A stretch of 64,000 nt of DNA from Limibacter armeniacum (GCF_036880985.1 NZ_JBAJNO010000006.1:62001-126000), one strand, 5' to 3'; shown: positions 51,845-59,765, numbered from the stretch's first letter. Numbers and translations: made by a program. Notes: generated from the letters alone by a model not told the origin.

Positions 51845-51964
51845 CAAACTTGATGACTACCTGCATTTAACAAACTGTATTATTTCAAGGTAGCCCTCAA
51901 CTGAAATGTTTGTTTACTATACACGTTATATGAATTAATACAGTAACAAATAAACTAAACCAGA

Positions 51965-52504
51965 ATGAAACAAATACTAACAATTGTACTTACGTTCTTT
52001 TCTTTTTCTTTAATGGCTCAAGAAGGTGATGATATTTTTGAAGCATGCAGAAGCGGTAACCTGGCAGAGGTGAAAGCCATGTATAATAAAGACCCTGACA
52101 CACTAAACAGTGTCGGCTATAAAGGGTATACGCCACTTATTTTGGCTGTATATAATAACCGACCAGAAATTGTGGATTTTCTTCTGAGTAAAAAAGTCGA
52201 TGTAAATACCAAGGCTAACTCAGGTAATACAGCCTTGATCGGTGCCACTTTAAGAGGGTATGTTTATCTGGTGGATAAGCTTATTAAAGCTGGAGCCGAT
52301 ATCAATCAGCAAAATAACGATGGTGCTACAGCCCTGACATTTGCTGTAAACTTTGGTAACACCACCATTGCAGAAGCGCTTATTGATATGGGGGCTAATC
52401 CACACCTTGCTGACAACAGTGGCAAAAGTCCACATGACTATGCTGTATTTGAAGAAAACCAAACCATGATTGACCTTCTCAAAAAAGGAGGCTCAAAGCA
52501 ATAA
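51965..52504 (+). CDS. Small secreted ankyrin-repeat protein
   Basis: A 179-residue exported protein (signal peptide MKQILTIVLTFFSFSLMA) made almost entirely of about five ankyrin repeats, for example GYTPLILAVYNNRPEIVDFL and DGATALTFAVNFGNTTIAEAL. It is a periplasmic protein-binding scaffold by fold. It resembles in style the ankyrin protein in the iron operon but is much shorter. It lies 120 bases after hemA on the same strand and ends in a strong terminator. The partner is unknown; small periplasmic ankyrins are sometimes linked to peroxide or catalase function. Confidence 0.85.
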   Translation: MKQILTIVLTFFSFSLMAQEGDDIFEACRSGNLAEVKAMYNKDPDTLNSVGYKGYTPLILAVYNNRPEIVDFLLSKKVDVNTKANSGNTALIGATLRGYVYLVDKLIKAGADINQQNNDGATALTFAVNFGNTTIAEALIDMGANPHLADNSGKSPHDYAVFEENQTMIDLLKKGGSKQ

Positions 52505-52520
52505 ACTTTATCCCAACATA

Positions 52521-52558
52521 AGAGCGCTTATCACATTCAATGATAAGCGCTCTTTTTA
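52521..52558 (+). terminator. Strong intrinsic terminator
   Basis: A perfect 13-bp stem (AGAGCGCTTATCA, 52521-52533, and its complement at 52541-52553) with a 7-base loop is followed by five Ts. It ends the ankyrin gene transcript and faces the convergent GNAT gene. Confidence 0.92.
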
Positions 52559-52569
52559 TATCCTTATTC

Positions 52570-53166
52570 TTAGTGATACTTTTTCATTTCATACTCCAAC
52601 GACTTTTTGACATTTACCCACTCCTCTCTTGTTATGGAGTAGATAACAGTATCTCTCAAACTACCATCAGCATTGATCCTATGATTACGCAAAATACCAT
52701 CCTGTTTGGCTCCCAATCTTTGGATGGCAGTCTTTGAGCGATGATTATGCCAATTGGTTTTGAATTCTACAGCGATACAGTCCAACGCTTCAAAAGCATA
52801 TTTCAGCAAAAGATATTTGCACTCTGTATTTACTCCAGTTCGTTGATAGCTTTGGGCATACCAAGTAAATCCGATCTCCAACCTTCTATTATCAGGGTCT
52901 GCATTACAGTATCTTGTTGAACCAATCACTTTTCCCGATTGCTTGTCCTTCACCACAAAAGGGTGAGCCTTATTATTCTCCCATGCCTTCAGTGCACTCA
53001 ATATATAGTTATCGACTCCTTCCTCCGATGGCACTGAAGTAAACCACAACTCCCAAAGTTTACCATCGGCAGCAGCTTCCATCAGCGCCTCCCTATGCGT
53101 TGTGTTTAGAGGAGAAAGGGATACTTTTTCTCCATCCAAAGTTATTTGACCAAACCAGTTATTCAT
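52570..53166 (-). CDS. GNAT acetyltransferase, RimJ/RimL-like
   Basis: A protein of 198 residues of the GNAT superfamily, transferring an acetyl group from acetyl-CoA to an amine. The domain starts DGEKVSLSPLNTTHREAL; the acyl-CoA region includes GFTWYAQSYQRTGVNTECKYLLLKYAFE, and the late motif NWHNHRSKTAIQRLGAK matches RimJ/Acetyltransf_3 proteins. An upstream GTG at 53175 is in frame, but the ATG at 53166 starts the conserved region. The substrate (peptide, antibiotic or metabolite) cannot be told. It is preceded by the NAD-dependent epimerase gene, 44 bases away, on the same strand. Confidence 0.88.
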   Translation of the reverse strand: MNNWFGQITLDGEKVSLSPLNTTHREALMEAAADGKLWELWFTSVPSEEGVDNYILSALKAWENNKAHPFVVKDKQSGKVIGSTRYCNADPDNRRLEIGFTWYAQSYQRTGVNTECKYLLLKYAFEALDCIAVEFKTNWHNHRSKTAIQRLGAKQDGILRNHRINADGSLRDTVIYSITREEWVNVKKSLEYEMKKYH

Positions 53167-53210
53167 TTTGCGCACGTTTAATTTATTATTTTAAAAAGAT
53201 AGCGTTATGC

Positions 53211-54068
53211 TCATTCCACTTTAGCTTTGGCTAAAAAATAATCTTCCAGCTTATGAGTTCCATACTGTGGAGCCACCATATCCATCACCATTGCTGACAA
53301 AAAGAATTCAATCGGGCCATAGGTCTTGGCTGATAAAAATGTTCTTACAAACCACAAAACCATTTTTCGGACCCAGTCAGGTAAATGCGTTATCTTTGGT
53401 TGTTTTGCCAATGCTTTTAAAGCAAACCTTGCAATCTCATTTTGAGATAAAACTTCTGGACCTCCAATGTTCAATTCTTGGTCAGTTGTTGCAACCATTC
53501 TTACACATTCTTTTGCTAAGTCTGCCCCATGAATAGGATTTAATTTCAATTTACCATCTCCAAATAGGTACACCCTACCACCTTTTGCCATATCCAGAAA
53601 ATCACCCATATCTGAGAAGAAGCCATTGGGACGGATTATGCAATATTTCAAATCTGAAGCTTTTAGATAATCCACCATCCGCTCTTTTGCTGCACAAATT
53701 TGCAGATGCCTCATTTGATCTCCACGAAAAACTGAAACATAGATGAATTTCCGGACACCATTTACCTTTGCAGCATCAACCAAGTTTACATTTGCCTGAT
53801 AATCCACATCCATATAGGTAAGTCCATCTTTTTGCCGTGTGATTCCTACCGTACTGATCACCACATCAACTCCTTCAAAAGCCTTACTGATAGACGCAGG
53901 TTCGGTTACCTGCCCTTCATAAACTTCAAACTCCTGATCATTGAAATTCACTTTTTTCTTATTTCGAACTATCAGACGTACTGAGTAGCCTTCTTCCTTT
54001 AGTCTTTTAGCGATATAGCCACCCAAATATCCCGTAGCACCTGCCAATAGAATCTTCTCTTTTTTCAT
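53211..54068 (-). CDS. NAD(P)-binding epimerase-like protein (NmrA/SDR)
   Basis: A 285-residue atypical SDR/NmrA-like protein. The Rossmann loop LLAGATGYLGGYIAKRL (7-23) and VVISTVGITRQ are seen, followed by the NPIHGADLAKECVRM region typical of the complex I NDUFA9-like group. It is expressed in the same direction as crp and the GNAT gene. A perfect TTGA-N6-TCAA palindrome lies 54-71 bases upstream. The Crp/Fnr gene ends inside that palindrome, so control by that regulator is plausible. Substrate is unknown. Confidence 0.85.
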   Translation of the reverse strand: MKKEKILLAGATGYLGGYIAKRLKEEGYSVRLIVRNKKKVNFNDQEFEVYEGQVTEPASISKAFEGVDVVISTVGITRQKDGLTYMDVDYQANVNLVDAAKVNGVRKFIYVSVFRGDQMRHLQICAAKERMVDYLKASDLKYCIIRPNGFFSDMGDFLDMAKGGRVYLFGDGKLKLNPIHGADLAKECVRMVATTDQELNIGGPEVLSQNEIARFALKALAKQPKITHLPDWVRKMVLWFVRTFLSAKTYGPIEFFLSAMVMDMVAPQYGTHKLEDYFLAKAKVE

Positions 54069-54121
54069 AATTGTTTTCTAATTGATGAGGTGATAAAATT
54101 GGGTATTGGTTCAAACAATTG

Positions 54122-54139
54122 TCTTGACGATCGTCAAGA
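54122..54139. promoter_or_regulatory. Fnr/Crp-type palindrome
   Basis: TCTTGACGATCGTCAAGA is an 18-base perfect palindrome containing TTGA-N6-TCAA, the half-site form used by Fnr/Crp-family regulators. It overlaps the stop codon of the Crp/Fnr gene and sits 54-71 bases before the start of the epimerase-like gene. Confidence 0.65.
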
Positions 54140-54727
54140 AAGCATTTTCGCTTCCTTCTCCTTTACTCTTTTCTTTATCCTGCTTAATGTTTCCTGTGAA
54201 ACCCCTAAAAAGGAGGCTATATACTGTTGAGGTACCCGCTGAAAAAGCTGTCCATTCGTCGAAAGTAATTCCATATACCTTTCTTCGGGTGATTTAGTCA
54301 CAAATGAGGCTATCATTTGCTGACAAGTTAATAGTTCGTCCTCAACGGCAATCCTTGCCAATACCTCAAACCTTGGATATATCGACAGTAATGTCTCAAG
54401 CATGCTTTTATCAAAATGCATCAGTACGGTATCCTCTACTGCTTCAAAGTTCTCTTTGGCTGGCACATTAAACGTATAACTTTCTCCAGCACAAATGAAC
54501 TTTCCTTCTGTATAGAAAAAAGCTGTTTTATCAACCCCGTCTACATTGTAATAGAGTCTGACACATCCATTCAAAACAAAATAGATCGTTTTTGAAATAT
54601 TTCCCTCCGAAAAAAATGTCTCATTTTTTCTGTATGTAACAATTGGAACATGGTTTTTCAAAAACAGGGTTTCGTCATTATTTATATCCAGATAATAACT
54701 CACTAGCTTTATAAACTTCTCAAACAT
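54134..54727 (-). CDS. Crp/Fnr family regulator
   Basis: A 197-residue regulator with an N-terminal cyclic-nucleotide-binding-like beta-roll (ETFFSEGNISKTIYFVLNGCVRLYY region, about 35-60) and a C-terminal winged HTH (QQYIASFLGVSQETLSRIKKR, about 165-190). No iron-sulfur cysteine cluster like that of Fnr is visible, so it may sense another signal. GTG at 54730 is in frame, but the ATG at 54727 is preferred. It is followed by the epimerase-like gene, and the TTGA-N6-TCAA site between them suggests it regulates that gene and perhaps itself. Confidence 0.9.
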   Translation of the reverse strand: MFEKFIKLVSYYLDINNDETLFLKNHVPIVTYRKNETFFSEGNISKTIYFVLNGCVRLYYNVDGVDKTAFFYTEGKFICAGESYTFNVPAKENFEAVEDTVLMHFDKSMLETLLSIYPRFEVLARIAVEDELLTCQQMIASFVTKSPEERYMELLSTNGQLFQRVPQQYIASFLGVSQETLSRIKKRVKEKEAKMLS

Positions 54728-54777
54728 CACTATGTAGTCAAAAGCTTCAAGGAAGCATTTTTAAGTTTCATTTATCA

Positions 54778-54797
54778 AAGTGACATGCATGTCACTT
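54778..54797. repeat. Partition-site palindrome copy 1
   Basis: AAGTGACATGCATGTCACTT is a perfect 20-base palindrome. It lies 51-70 bases upstream of the crp start and 324 bases before parA. With the two other copies it is the best candidate for the centromere-like site of the ParAB system. Confidence 0.6.
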
Positions 54798-54968
54798 CGA
54801 ATTTCTCAGGTTTTTCTTAACGTCATATAAAGGTAGGCATAGGTATTTATTTGACTTCTATTTCACCGATTAAAGATTTATTATTTATCAGTTTCGTTTA
54901 ACATTATTTCTATATTTACACATCCATTCCAATCCTCCTCATTATTAGTAAAATATAAGCTCCTCTCC

Positions 54969-54990
54969 AAAGTGACATACATGTCACTTT
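54969..54990. repeat. Partition-site palindrome copy 2
   Basis: The same palindrome with one base change in the centre (GTGACATACATGTCAC), flanked by AAA and TTT. It lies 131 bases before the parA ATG. Confidence 0.6.
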
Positions 54991-54997
54991 GATTTTT

Positions 54998-55015
54998 TAG
55001 AATAACTTTATTCTA
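54998..55015. promoter_or_regulatory. AT-rich operator palindrome 1
   Basis: TAGAATAA-CT-TTATTCTA is a perfect inverted repeat (8+2+8). A second, near-perfect copy starts 31 bases later, three helical turns away, so the two can be bound on the same face of the DNA. Confidence 0.5.
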
Positions 55016-55028
55016 ATTATTCATTTTT

Positions 55029-55046
55029 TAGAATATATTTATTCTA
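55029..55046. promoter_or_regulatory. AT-rich operator palindrome 2
   Basis: TAGAATAT-AT-TTATTCTA matches copy 1 except for one arm base. Both contain TAnnTTTa and lie 75-120 bases upstream of parA, a likely position for a parA operator. Confidence 0.5.
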
Positions 55047-55063
55047 TATTAGCATCACTTACG

Positions 55064-55083
55064 AAGTGACATGCATGTCACTT
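55064..55083. repeat. Partition-site palindrome copy 3
   Basis: A third exact AAGTGACATGCATGTCACTT palindrome, 37 bases before the parA start codon. Its TCACTTTG edge (55078-55085) could coincide with a parA -7 element. Confidence 0.6.
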
Positions 55084-55120
55084 TGCCAAAAATTACGATA
55101 ACCACAAACAAACTTCCCAA

Positions 55121-56074
55121 ATGGAAACATTGATAAAAGCCATTGCTAAGTTTATTGAAGAGAACCCTGTACTGAATGTCAGTGGTATTGAAATACAAGC
55201 GGGTGTTCCAAAAGGAACCTTGCAAAAAGCCCTAGGTGGATTTCAGAAACTGAGCCAGCATAATGCTGAAAAGCTAATGCCCGTTCTTACCCGTTATGGA
55301 TTCCAATTTGATTCAGGAGCCAAAATCATCAGCATTGCCAATAACAAAGGAGGGGTTGCCAAAACGGCATCAACAGTAAACATTGCAGCAGCAATCGCCA
55401 AACAAGGATTAAAGACCTTGATCATAGATATGGACCCACAGGGTTCAGCCAGCCGTCACTTTGGTCAATACGAACTTGAAGTTCAACTTTCAGATTCTTT
55501 AAGGGAAAATGCTCCTCTTCCTATTGAACAGATCATGGTAGAAGTAAAGGAGAACCTATGGATCTGTCCATCCAACCTGAACCTAGAAGGACTTCTTTCA
55601 GAGATGCAATCTGACGAAGTGGAAGGTAATATGAGGTTGAAAAAAGCACTGATGCCTATCGCTGGAAAGTTTGATTATATCTTTATTGACTGCCCGCCTT
55701 CACTGAACCTTTTTACAATCAACAGTCTGATTGCAAGCAATGGTGTACTAGTTCCAGTTCAACCAGAGCCGCACTCTATAGACGGTATTGCCAATATCAT
55801 GAAAATGATCAATAAGGTCGCGATGGTAAATCCTATACTTAAGGTTGACGGGTTCTTCTTCACTTTGGTAAAAACCAACACAAAATTGCACGAAGGCATG
55901 ATGGACTCACTTCAGGACATTTACCCGAACATCAAAGTCTATCAAACCAGAATTCGTCACAACATCTCTATTTCTGAGGCTAGCTATGAGGAAAAGGATG
56001 TGCTTGCCTATGACTCCTCATCGGCAGGTGCTAAAGATTATACTAACCTTTCAAAAGAACTGATCAATGGCTAA
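55121..56074 (+). CDS. parA: ParA partition ATPase, N-terminal HTH type
   Basis: A 317-residue Walker-type ATPase that moves plasmid copies apart. A deviant Walker A motif KGGVAKT is at 76-82, IIDMDPQG follows as the Walker A' region, and FIDCPPS is the Walker B segment. Residues 1-65 form an extra N-terminal domain with an HTH-like look (SGIEIQAGVPKGTLQKAL), as in type Ia ParA proteins that also repress their own promoter. The palindromes just upstream are natural targets for it or for ParB. The gene overlaps parB by 8 bases. Confidence 0.94.
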   Translation: METLIKAIAKFIEENPVLNVSGIEIQAGVPKGTLQKALGGFQKLSQHNAEKLMPVLTRYGFQFDSGAKIISIANNKGGVAKTASTVNIAAAIAKQGLKTLIIDMDPQGSASRHFGQYELEVQLSDSLRENAPLPIEQIMVEVKENLWICPSNLNLEGLLSEMQSDEVEGNMRLKKALMPIAGKFDYIFIDCPPSLNLFTINSLIASNGVLVPVQPEPHSIDGIANIMKMINKVAMVNPILKVDGFFFTLVKTNTKLHEGMMDSLQDIYPNIKVYQTRIRHNISISEASYEEKDVLAYDSSSAGAKDYTNLSKELING

Positions 56075-56978
56075 GAGTTTCACCGCAAAAAAACATACAC
56101 AGAAAAGCACCAATGTTTCTTATGAGATTGCTGAAAAAAAATGGACAGCAAACCCATTGGAACAATTGGCGAACAAGATCAAAATAGATCCAGAACTGCA
56201 AGAGTACATTCGTCCGTTACGAGAGGAAGAGTTCCAGCAGTTAAAGAGCAATATTGAGCGTGATGGTGGTTGTCACAAAAGGTTGACAGTCTGGCTGCAG
56301 GAAGATGGCTCATACACACTAGTGGATGGTCACCACAGACTACGTGCCTGTACAGAAGGAAGAGCTCCTGAAGAATTCTTGTATTTTGAAGTTCAGGAAA
56401 TGGAGTTTACCTCAAAGGAAGAGGTAAAGGATTGGATGGATGCTGAGCAACTGGGACGTCGAAATATCTCAATGGAAGAGGTATACTACCACAGAGGCAG
56501 ACAGTATAACCGTAAAAAAGGTCAACGTGGAGGCAAACAGGAAAAAGGTGAAAACATTGCTGAACAACTTGCTGATAAATTTAAGCTGACTACCCGTACA
56601 ATTAAACGTAACGGTAATTTTGCGGCAGGTGTAGACAGGCTGCCAAAGGAGTTGCAACTGGAAGTATTGGCAGGAAACAAACCACTTGCCCGTGAACAAG
56701 TGGAATACCTCGGACAACACTCAGATATCAGTGTAGAAGAATTCCTTGACCAAATCGCTGCTGAAGCCTCTAAAGTTGAGCAAAAAACTGAACAACCCAA
56801 GAAGGTAGTGACGCCCAATAATACGGATGTTCCAAGGTTCGAAAAGTACTTTAAGTCTTCAGACAAACAAGTAGCTTCACTAATCAAGAAAAAGGATACT
56901 GATGGGATGAAAGCGCTGAAAGAATATTACCAGCATCAGGCTCAGTTACTTTCGGAAAAACTAAAAGAGCTTGAGTAG
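56067..56978 (+). CDS. parB: ParB partition protein
   Basis: A 303-residue ParB/RepB/Spo0J-family DNA-binding protein. The N-terminal ParB domain has LREEEFQQLKSNIERDGG and DGHHRLRA (87-94), the counterpart of the GERRxRA CTP-binding motif but with altered residues. The central HTH region (ENIAEQLADKFKLTTRTIKRN, near 165-190) should bind the partition site, and the C-terminus is coiled-coil-like. Its start overlaps the parA stop by 8 bases, so the two are translationally coupled. The non-canonical motif suggests a plasmid-type ParB. The likely binding site is the GTGACATGCATGTCAC palindrome. Confidence 0.92.
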   Translation: MAKSFTAKKHTQKSTNVSYEIAEKKWTANPLEQLANKIKIDPELQEYIRPLREEEFQQLKSNIERDGGCHKRLTVWLQEDGSYTLVDGHHRLRACTEGRAPEEFLYFEVQEMEFTSKEEVKDWMDAEQLGRRNISMEEVYYHRGRQYNRKKGQRGGKQEKGENIAEQLADKFKLTTRTIKRNGNFAAGVDRLPKELQLEVLAGNKPLAREQVEYLGQHSDISVEEFLDQIAAEASKVEQKTEQPKKVVTPNNTDVPRFEKYFKSSDKQVASLIKKKDTDGMKALKEYYQHQAQLLSEKLKELE

Positions 56979-57037
56979 TGAATTTATTTAACCAGTCTAA
57001 AAACTATTTTTTAGAGAATACCTAATCAACCTGAAAA

Positions 57038-58318
57038 ATGAGTGACTTCGCAGATTACCGTATCGTGAAAAGGGCCAATTCGTGGATTGAGGGGCAGGAA
57101 AAAAATAAACTCACATCGCTGGACAAAAAGCTACTGCTATTTGGAATTTCTGAGGCTGACATTGACGAAAATGGCAAATGCTATGCACGATTCTCTTTTC
57201 AGCAATTCTTTGGTACCTCCAAGCTTTCAGGAGCAAATTACCGTGATATCCGCAATGCGCATGAACGTTTGCTCGGTACCAACATTATCATGGAAGAAGA
57301 CCTTGATAAGGGTACTCGTAAGAACCTAAAAGGTATAAACGTCTTTGAGCGTGTTGACATATCGGTACAACTCAAGGAAGCCCAGAAAGATGAGATCGAA
57401 CAGGATGCAACCAATACGGTAAAGTTCGTATTTACGGACAGTATAAAACCCTATATCATTTACCTGAAAGGAAATTATACCTCATACCTCTATCAAAGTA
57501 TTCAGAATTTTAGAAGTGAGTTTTCCATTTCTTTATATGAATTGCTGAAAAGAGGTCATGGCAAATACCCACACCGTGACTTTGATGTAGATCAATTCAG
57601 AGTCAAGATGGGGGTTGAGAACATCAAGCGCTACAGTGCATATGGTGCCTTGAAAAGGGATGTGATCATGAAAGCCATCAGTGAGATCAATGACAAGTCA
57701 TTGGACATGTTGGTGGAGTTTCAGGAAATCAAGAAAATCGGAAAGAAGGTAACCCGAATCAGGTTTATCATGTCATACAAGGAAGAGTTTGACAAGACAC
57801 TTGAAGCCAACTATGAAATGTATGACAAGCAACTTCAGCTTCCATACAAGGAAGAAAGTGTAATGCCCAAGCAAGCACAACCTAATGTAGTAGAGATTGA
57901 AGACAGTGGGGACGATATACTACCGGCACCTCCCGTAAGTGCCAGTGTCATTTTGAAAGCTTTCAATGAACTGACGGCAAAAGGCATCAGTGAAAAAGAA
58001 GCTTTTGAAATCTTGAAAGGGAAATATCCATCCAACAATATCAAGTTTGCTGGTGAGGAAACAGCTAAATCCGCTCCTAAAAACAAGAAAGCTCGACAGC
58101 CGGATAAAGCCAACGTACTATTCCGCATTTTAAGGGGTGGCAGTATCAATTACGCTTTTGATACTGCAGACAAGATTGTCGCCAACTTAAAAAGCAGACA
58201 AAAAATTGAGGAATTTACAAAGGTGGTCGAAAAGGTATTGGAAAAAGAAGAAATCAAGAGCAAAAAGGCATATCTAAGCCGAATCCTGAAAGAAGAATAC
58301 GGGATTGTACTAAAGTAG
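57038..58318 (+). CDS. rep: Rep_3-family replication initiator
   Basis: A 426-residue plasmid replication initiator with the two winged-helix domains of the Rep_3/RepB family. WH1 lies around 10-145 (KLTSLDKKLLLFGISEAD, FRFSFQQFFG-type segments) and WH2 around 150-265 (YQSIQNFRSEFSISLYELLKRGHG, then KRDVIMKAISEIN). The C-terminal 150 residues are a variable, low-complexity region with two helical repeats. Such proteins bind directly repeated iterons to melt the origin and control copy number by coupling. The iteron array begins 159 bases after its stop. It lies 59 bases after parB. A terminator follows its stop. Confidence 0.93.
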   Translation: MSDFADYRIVKRANSWIEGQEKNKLTSLDKKLLLFGISEADIDENGKCYARFSFQQFFGTSKLSGANYRDIRNAHERLLGTNIIMEEDLDKGTRKNLKGINVFERVDISVQLKEAQKDEIEQDATNTVKFVFTDSIKPYIIYLKGNYTSYLYQSIQNFRSEFSISLYELLKRGHGKYPHRDFDVDQFRVKMGVENIKRYSAYGALKRDVIMKAISEINDKSLDMLVEFQEIKKIGKKVTRIRFIMSYKEEFDKTLEANYEMYDKQLQLPYKEESVMPKQAQPNVVEIEDSGDDILPAPPVSASVILKAFNELTAKGISEKEAFEILKGKYPSNNIKFAGEETAKSAPKNKKARQPDKANVLFRILRGGSINYAFDTADKIVANLKSRQKIEEFTKVVEKVLEKEEIKSKKAYLSRILKEEYGIVLK

Positions 58319-58354
58319 GCTTTAGAAAAAAACGGAATTGTACGACTCAATCAG

Positions 58355-58382
58355 AAAAGCAGGCTTTAAGTCTGCTTTTTTG
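58355..58382 (+). terminator. Intrinsic terminator of rep
   Basis: AAAAGCAGGCT (58355-58365) pairs with AGTCTGCTTTT (58369-58379) with one G-T pair and a 3-base loop, followed by Ts. It lies about 37 bases after the rep stop. Confidence 0.88.
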
Positions 58383-58474
58383 CATTTAGGTAAACAGATC
58401 AATAACCCTAATTGCTCAATAAGCACATCATGTGAGAACTAAAATGCGAAGATGTACGAATATTAGAAATGCCC

Positions 58475-58574
58475 TTCGTACAATTCCGTATAGTAGCTTC
58501 GTACAATTCCGCATCATGTTCGTACATATCCGTATCATCTTAGTACATTCTCGTATTATTTTCGTACATATCCG
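58475..58574 (+). repeat. Five direct iterons (origin array)
   Basis: The word CGTACAWWTYCG starts at 58477, 58500, 58521, 58542 and 58563, so the spacing is 23, 21, 21 and 21 bases. The full unit is TTCGTACAATTCCGTAT plus a few bases. The fourth copy is the weakest (AGTACATTCTCG). Spacing near two helical turns places all Rep binding sites on one face, as in classical iteron origins. Confidence 0.9.
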
Positions 58575-58750
58575 CATTTTTATAGGGTTTAATCATTTGT
58601 AAATCAATTGGTTACATCCCTATAAAAGATATAAATAGCTATAATATATAATAAGGCTTATTAATTAAGACTAGATTTTTTCTTAATTCCTTCTAGAATT
58701 CTGTTTCATATCCCCATTTCTACATAAGAGAAATGGGATTTCCCAAAATG

Positions 58751-59125
58751 CGGAAATGTACGAACTGGTAGCTGAAGTTCAGGGTTGATCGTACAATCGT
58801 GTATTATTCCTGTCCAAATTCATATTAGGTATTAATATATTGACAAAAAATTCGGAGTTGTACGAATCGACAGTTATAGGCATTCGTACAATTCAGCATT
58901 TTTGAAGAGAATAATACAGCTTTGGCGATTGGTTGATAACTATAAGAGCTACTAATAAGGTATTAATAGGGGGGATTTATCAGATAATGCGGAAATGTAC
59001 GAATGATCAAAAGGAAGGAATACAAATAAAGCAGGAATGGCGATCGTACTATTACGTATATTGGAAGTGACAATGGAAATAATGCGAAATTGTACTAACT
59101 GAAATGGAGATGACGTACAATTCCG
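58751..59125. repeat. Four inverted iteron pairs
   Basis: Reverse copies start at 58751, 58853, 58990 and about 59084. Each is followed by a forward copy at 58790, 58885, 59045 and 59114, with gaps of 27, 20, 43 and 18 bases. Each pair therefore points outward like CGGAAATGTACG...CGTACAATTCCG. Several copies are degenerate. This second cluster could bind Rep for copy-number control or regulate the adjacent genes. Confidence 0.8.
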
Positions 59126-59208
59126 CTTTTTAGTAGAATGAAAGGTCTGGAAAGTGAAAAAGTGTTGCTACTATTTTGAGGCGAAAATATGGTGTTATTG
59201 TGGTTAAC

Positions 59209-59264
59209 AGGGTATTAATACCCTATTAGCAGGCTATTAGTGGGGGAGTAACCGGCTAATAGGG
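59209..59264. repeat. Palindrome and inverted repeats before the HTH gene
   Basis: AGGGTATTAATACCCT (59209-59224) is a perfect 16-base palindrome. CCCTATTAGC (59221-59230) is also perfectly complementary to GCTAATAGGG (59255-59264). CTATTAG recurs in between. They lie immediately after the stop of the minus-strand HTH gene and could terminate it or act as protein sites at the edge of the origin. Confidence 0.5.
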
Positions 59265-59265
59265 A

Positions 59266-59673
59266 CTAGTTCAGTTTCTTGGTCTTCAGGTCTTCATTGA
59301 CCATCTCACCAAGGACTTTAACCAGGTAATCAAGTCTGTTACGTTCACGCTCCAGCTCTGTATCTTTCTTGTCAAGTAAGTGTCTCAAGTATTTAATCTC
59401 TTCCCTAAGTTGACTTACGAGTTCATCCTTTTCCTTTGCAGAAGTAGTATTACCGGTACTTTCCTGCTTATTACTGGCATCAATCCTGAATTCTTTTAGC
59501 GCAAATTCCTTATCAACCATATAGCGAACTTTTCCCTTACCGTATGGTTCCTCTATGATGGTATTATTGGTGTTCCCTTCCTCTTTTAACTTACTGATCC
59601 ACTTTCTAATAGCTGAATCCGTTCTCCCCACCAGTTTCGCTAATTCACTAACCTTTATATATTTTTTCTCCAT
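59266..59673 (-). CDS. HTH coiled-coil DNA-binding protein
   Basis: A 135-residue protein with an N-terminal MerR-like/plasmid-type HTH (VSELAKLVGRTDSAIRKWISKLKEEG, about 7-32) and a C-terminal coiled coil (about 78-130, DELVSQLREEIKYLRHLLDKKDTELERERNR region). Similar small proteins are common on Bacteroidota plasmids near rep genes and may regulate replication or partition. It lies beside the inverted iteron cluster, on the minus strand, and starts 181 bases from the divergent membrane-protein gene. Exact function is unknown. Confidence 0.8.
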   Translation of the reverse strand: MEKKYIKVSELAKLVGRTDSAIRKWISKLKEEGNTNNTIIEEPYGKGKVRYMVDKEFALKEFRIDASNKQESTGNTTSAKEKDELVSQLREEIKYLRHLLDKKDTELERERNRLDYLVKVLGEMVNEDLKTKKLN

Positions 59674-59734
59674 CTAAATTCCCGTTTACTCCTGATGTTT
59701 ACCGATAAAATTCACGATAAATCATCGAGAAAAT

Positions 59735-59765
59735 TTGCGGTAATTCTCCTTAAAGTATATACTTG
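59735..59765 (+). promoter_or_regulatory. Promoter of the membrane-protein gene
   Basis: TTG (59735-59737), a 20-base spacer and TATACTTG (59758-59765; one base off TAnnTTTG) precede the gene at 59854. Transcription would start near 59772, so the transcript would open with the inverted repeat at 59781. Confidence 0.55.

Larger units (their letters stand above)
54731..55120. promoter_or_regulatory. Partition control region
   Basis: This 390-base gap separates the crp gene from parA and contains no gene. It holds three copies of a 20-base palindrome and two AT-rich palindromes, each listed separately. The promoters of crp (minus) and parA (plus) must lie here. Each 20-base palindrome carries TCACTTTG on one strand at its edge, one base off TAnnTTTG, so binding could also block promoters. 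Confidence 0.6.
58319..59265. other. Replication origin region
   Basis: A gene-free, AT-rich 947-base stretch after rep. Fifteen copies of a CGTACAATTCCG-like word were counted: two inverted copies at 58333 and 58445, five direct tandem copies at 58475-58574, then four inverted pairs at 58751-59125. Between the clusters lies an AT-rich segment (about 58580-58700) suited to strand opening and a 9-bp hairpin (58713-58737). No DnaA box (TTATNCACA) was recognised. The Rep protein upstream belongs to the family that binds such iterons. Confidence 0.88.

Noticed and set aside
54778-55083. Palindromes as Crp sites
   Set aside because: Crp sites are TGTGA-N6-TCACA; here the half-sites are GTGA-N8-TCAC and the copies cluster at parA. 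Kept only as an alternative.
58477-59125. Repeat array as a CRISPR
   Set aside because: Units are about 12-17 bases with 21-base periodicity and short, similar intervening bases, no unique spacers and no cas genes. They lie next to a Rep_3 gene, so they are iterons.
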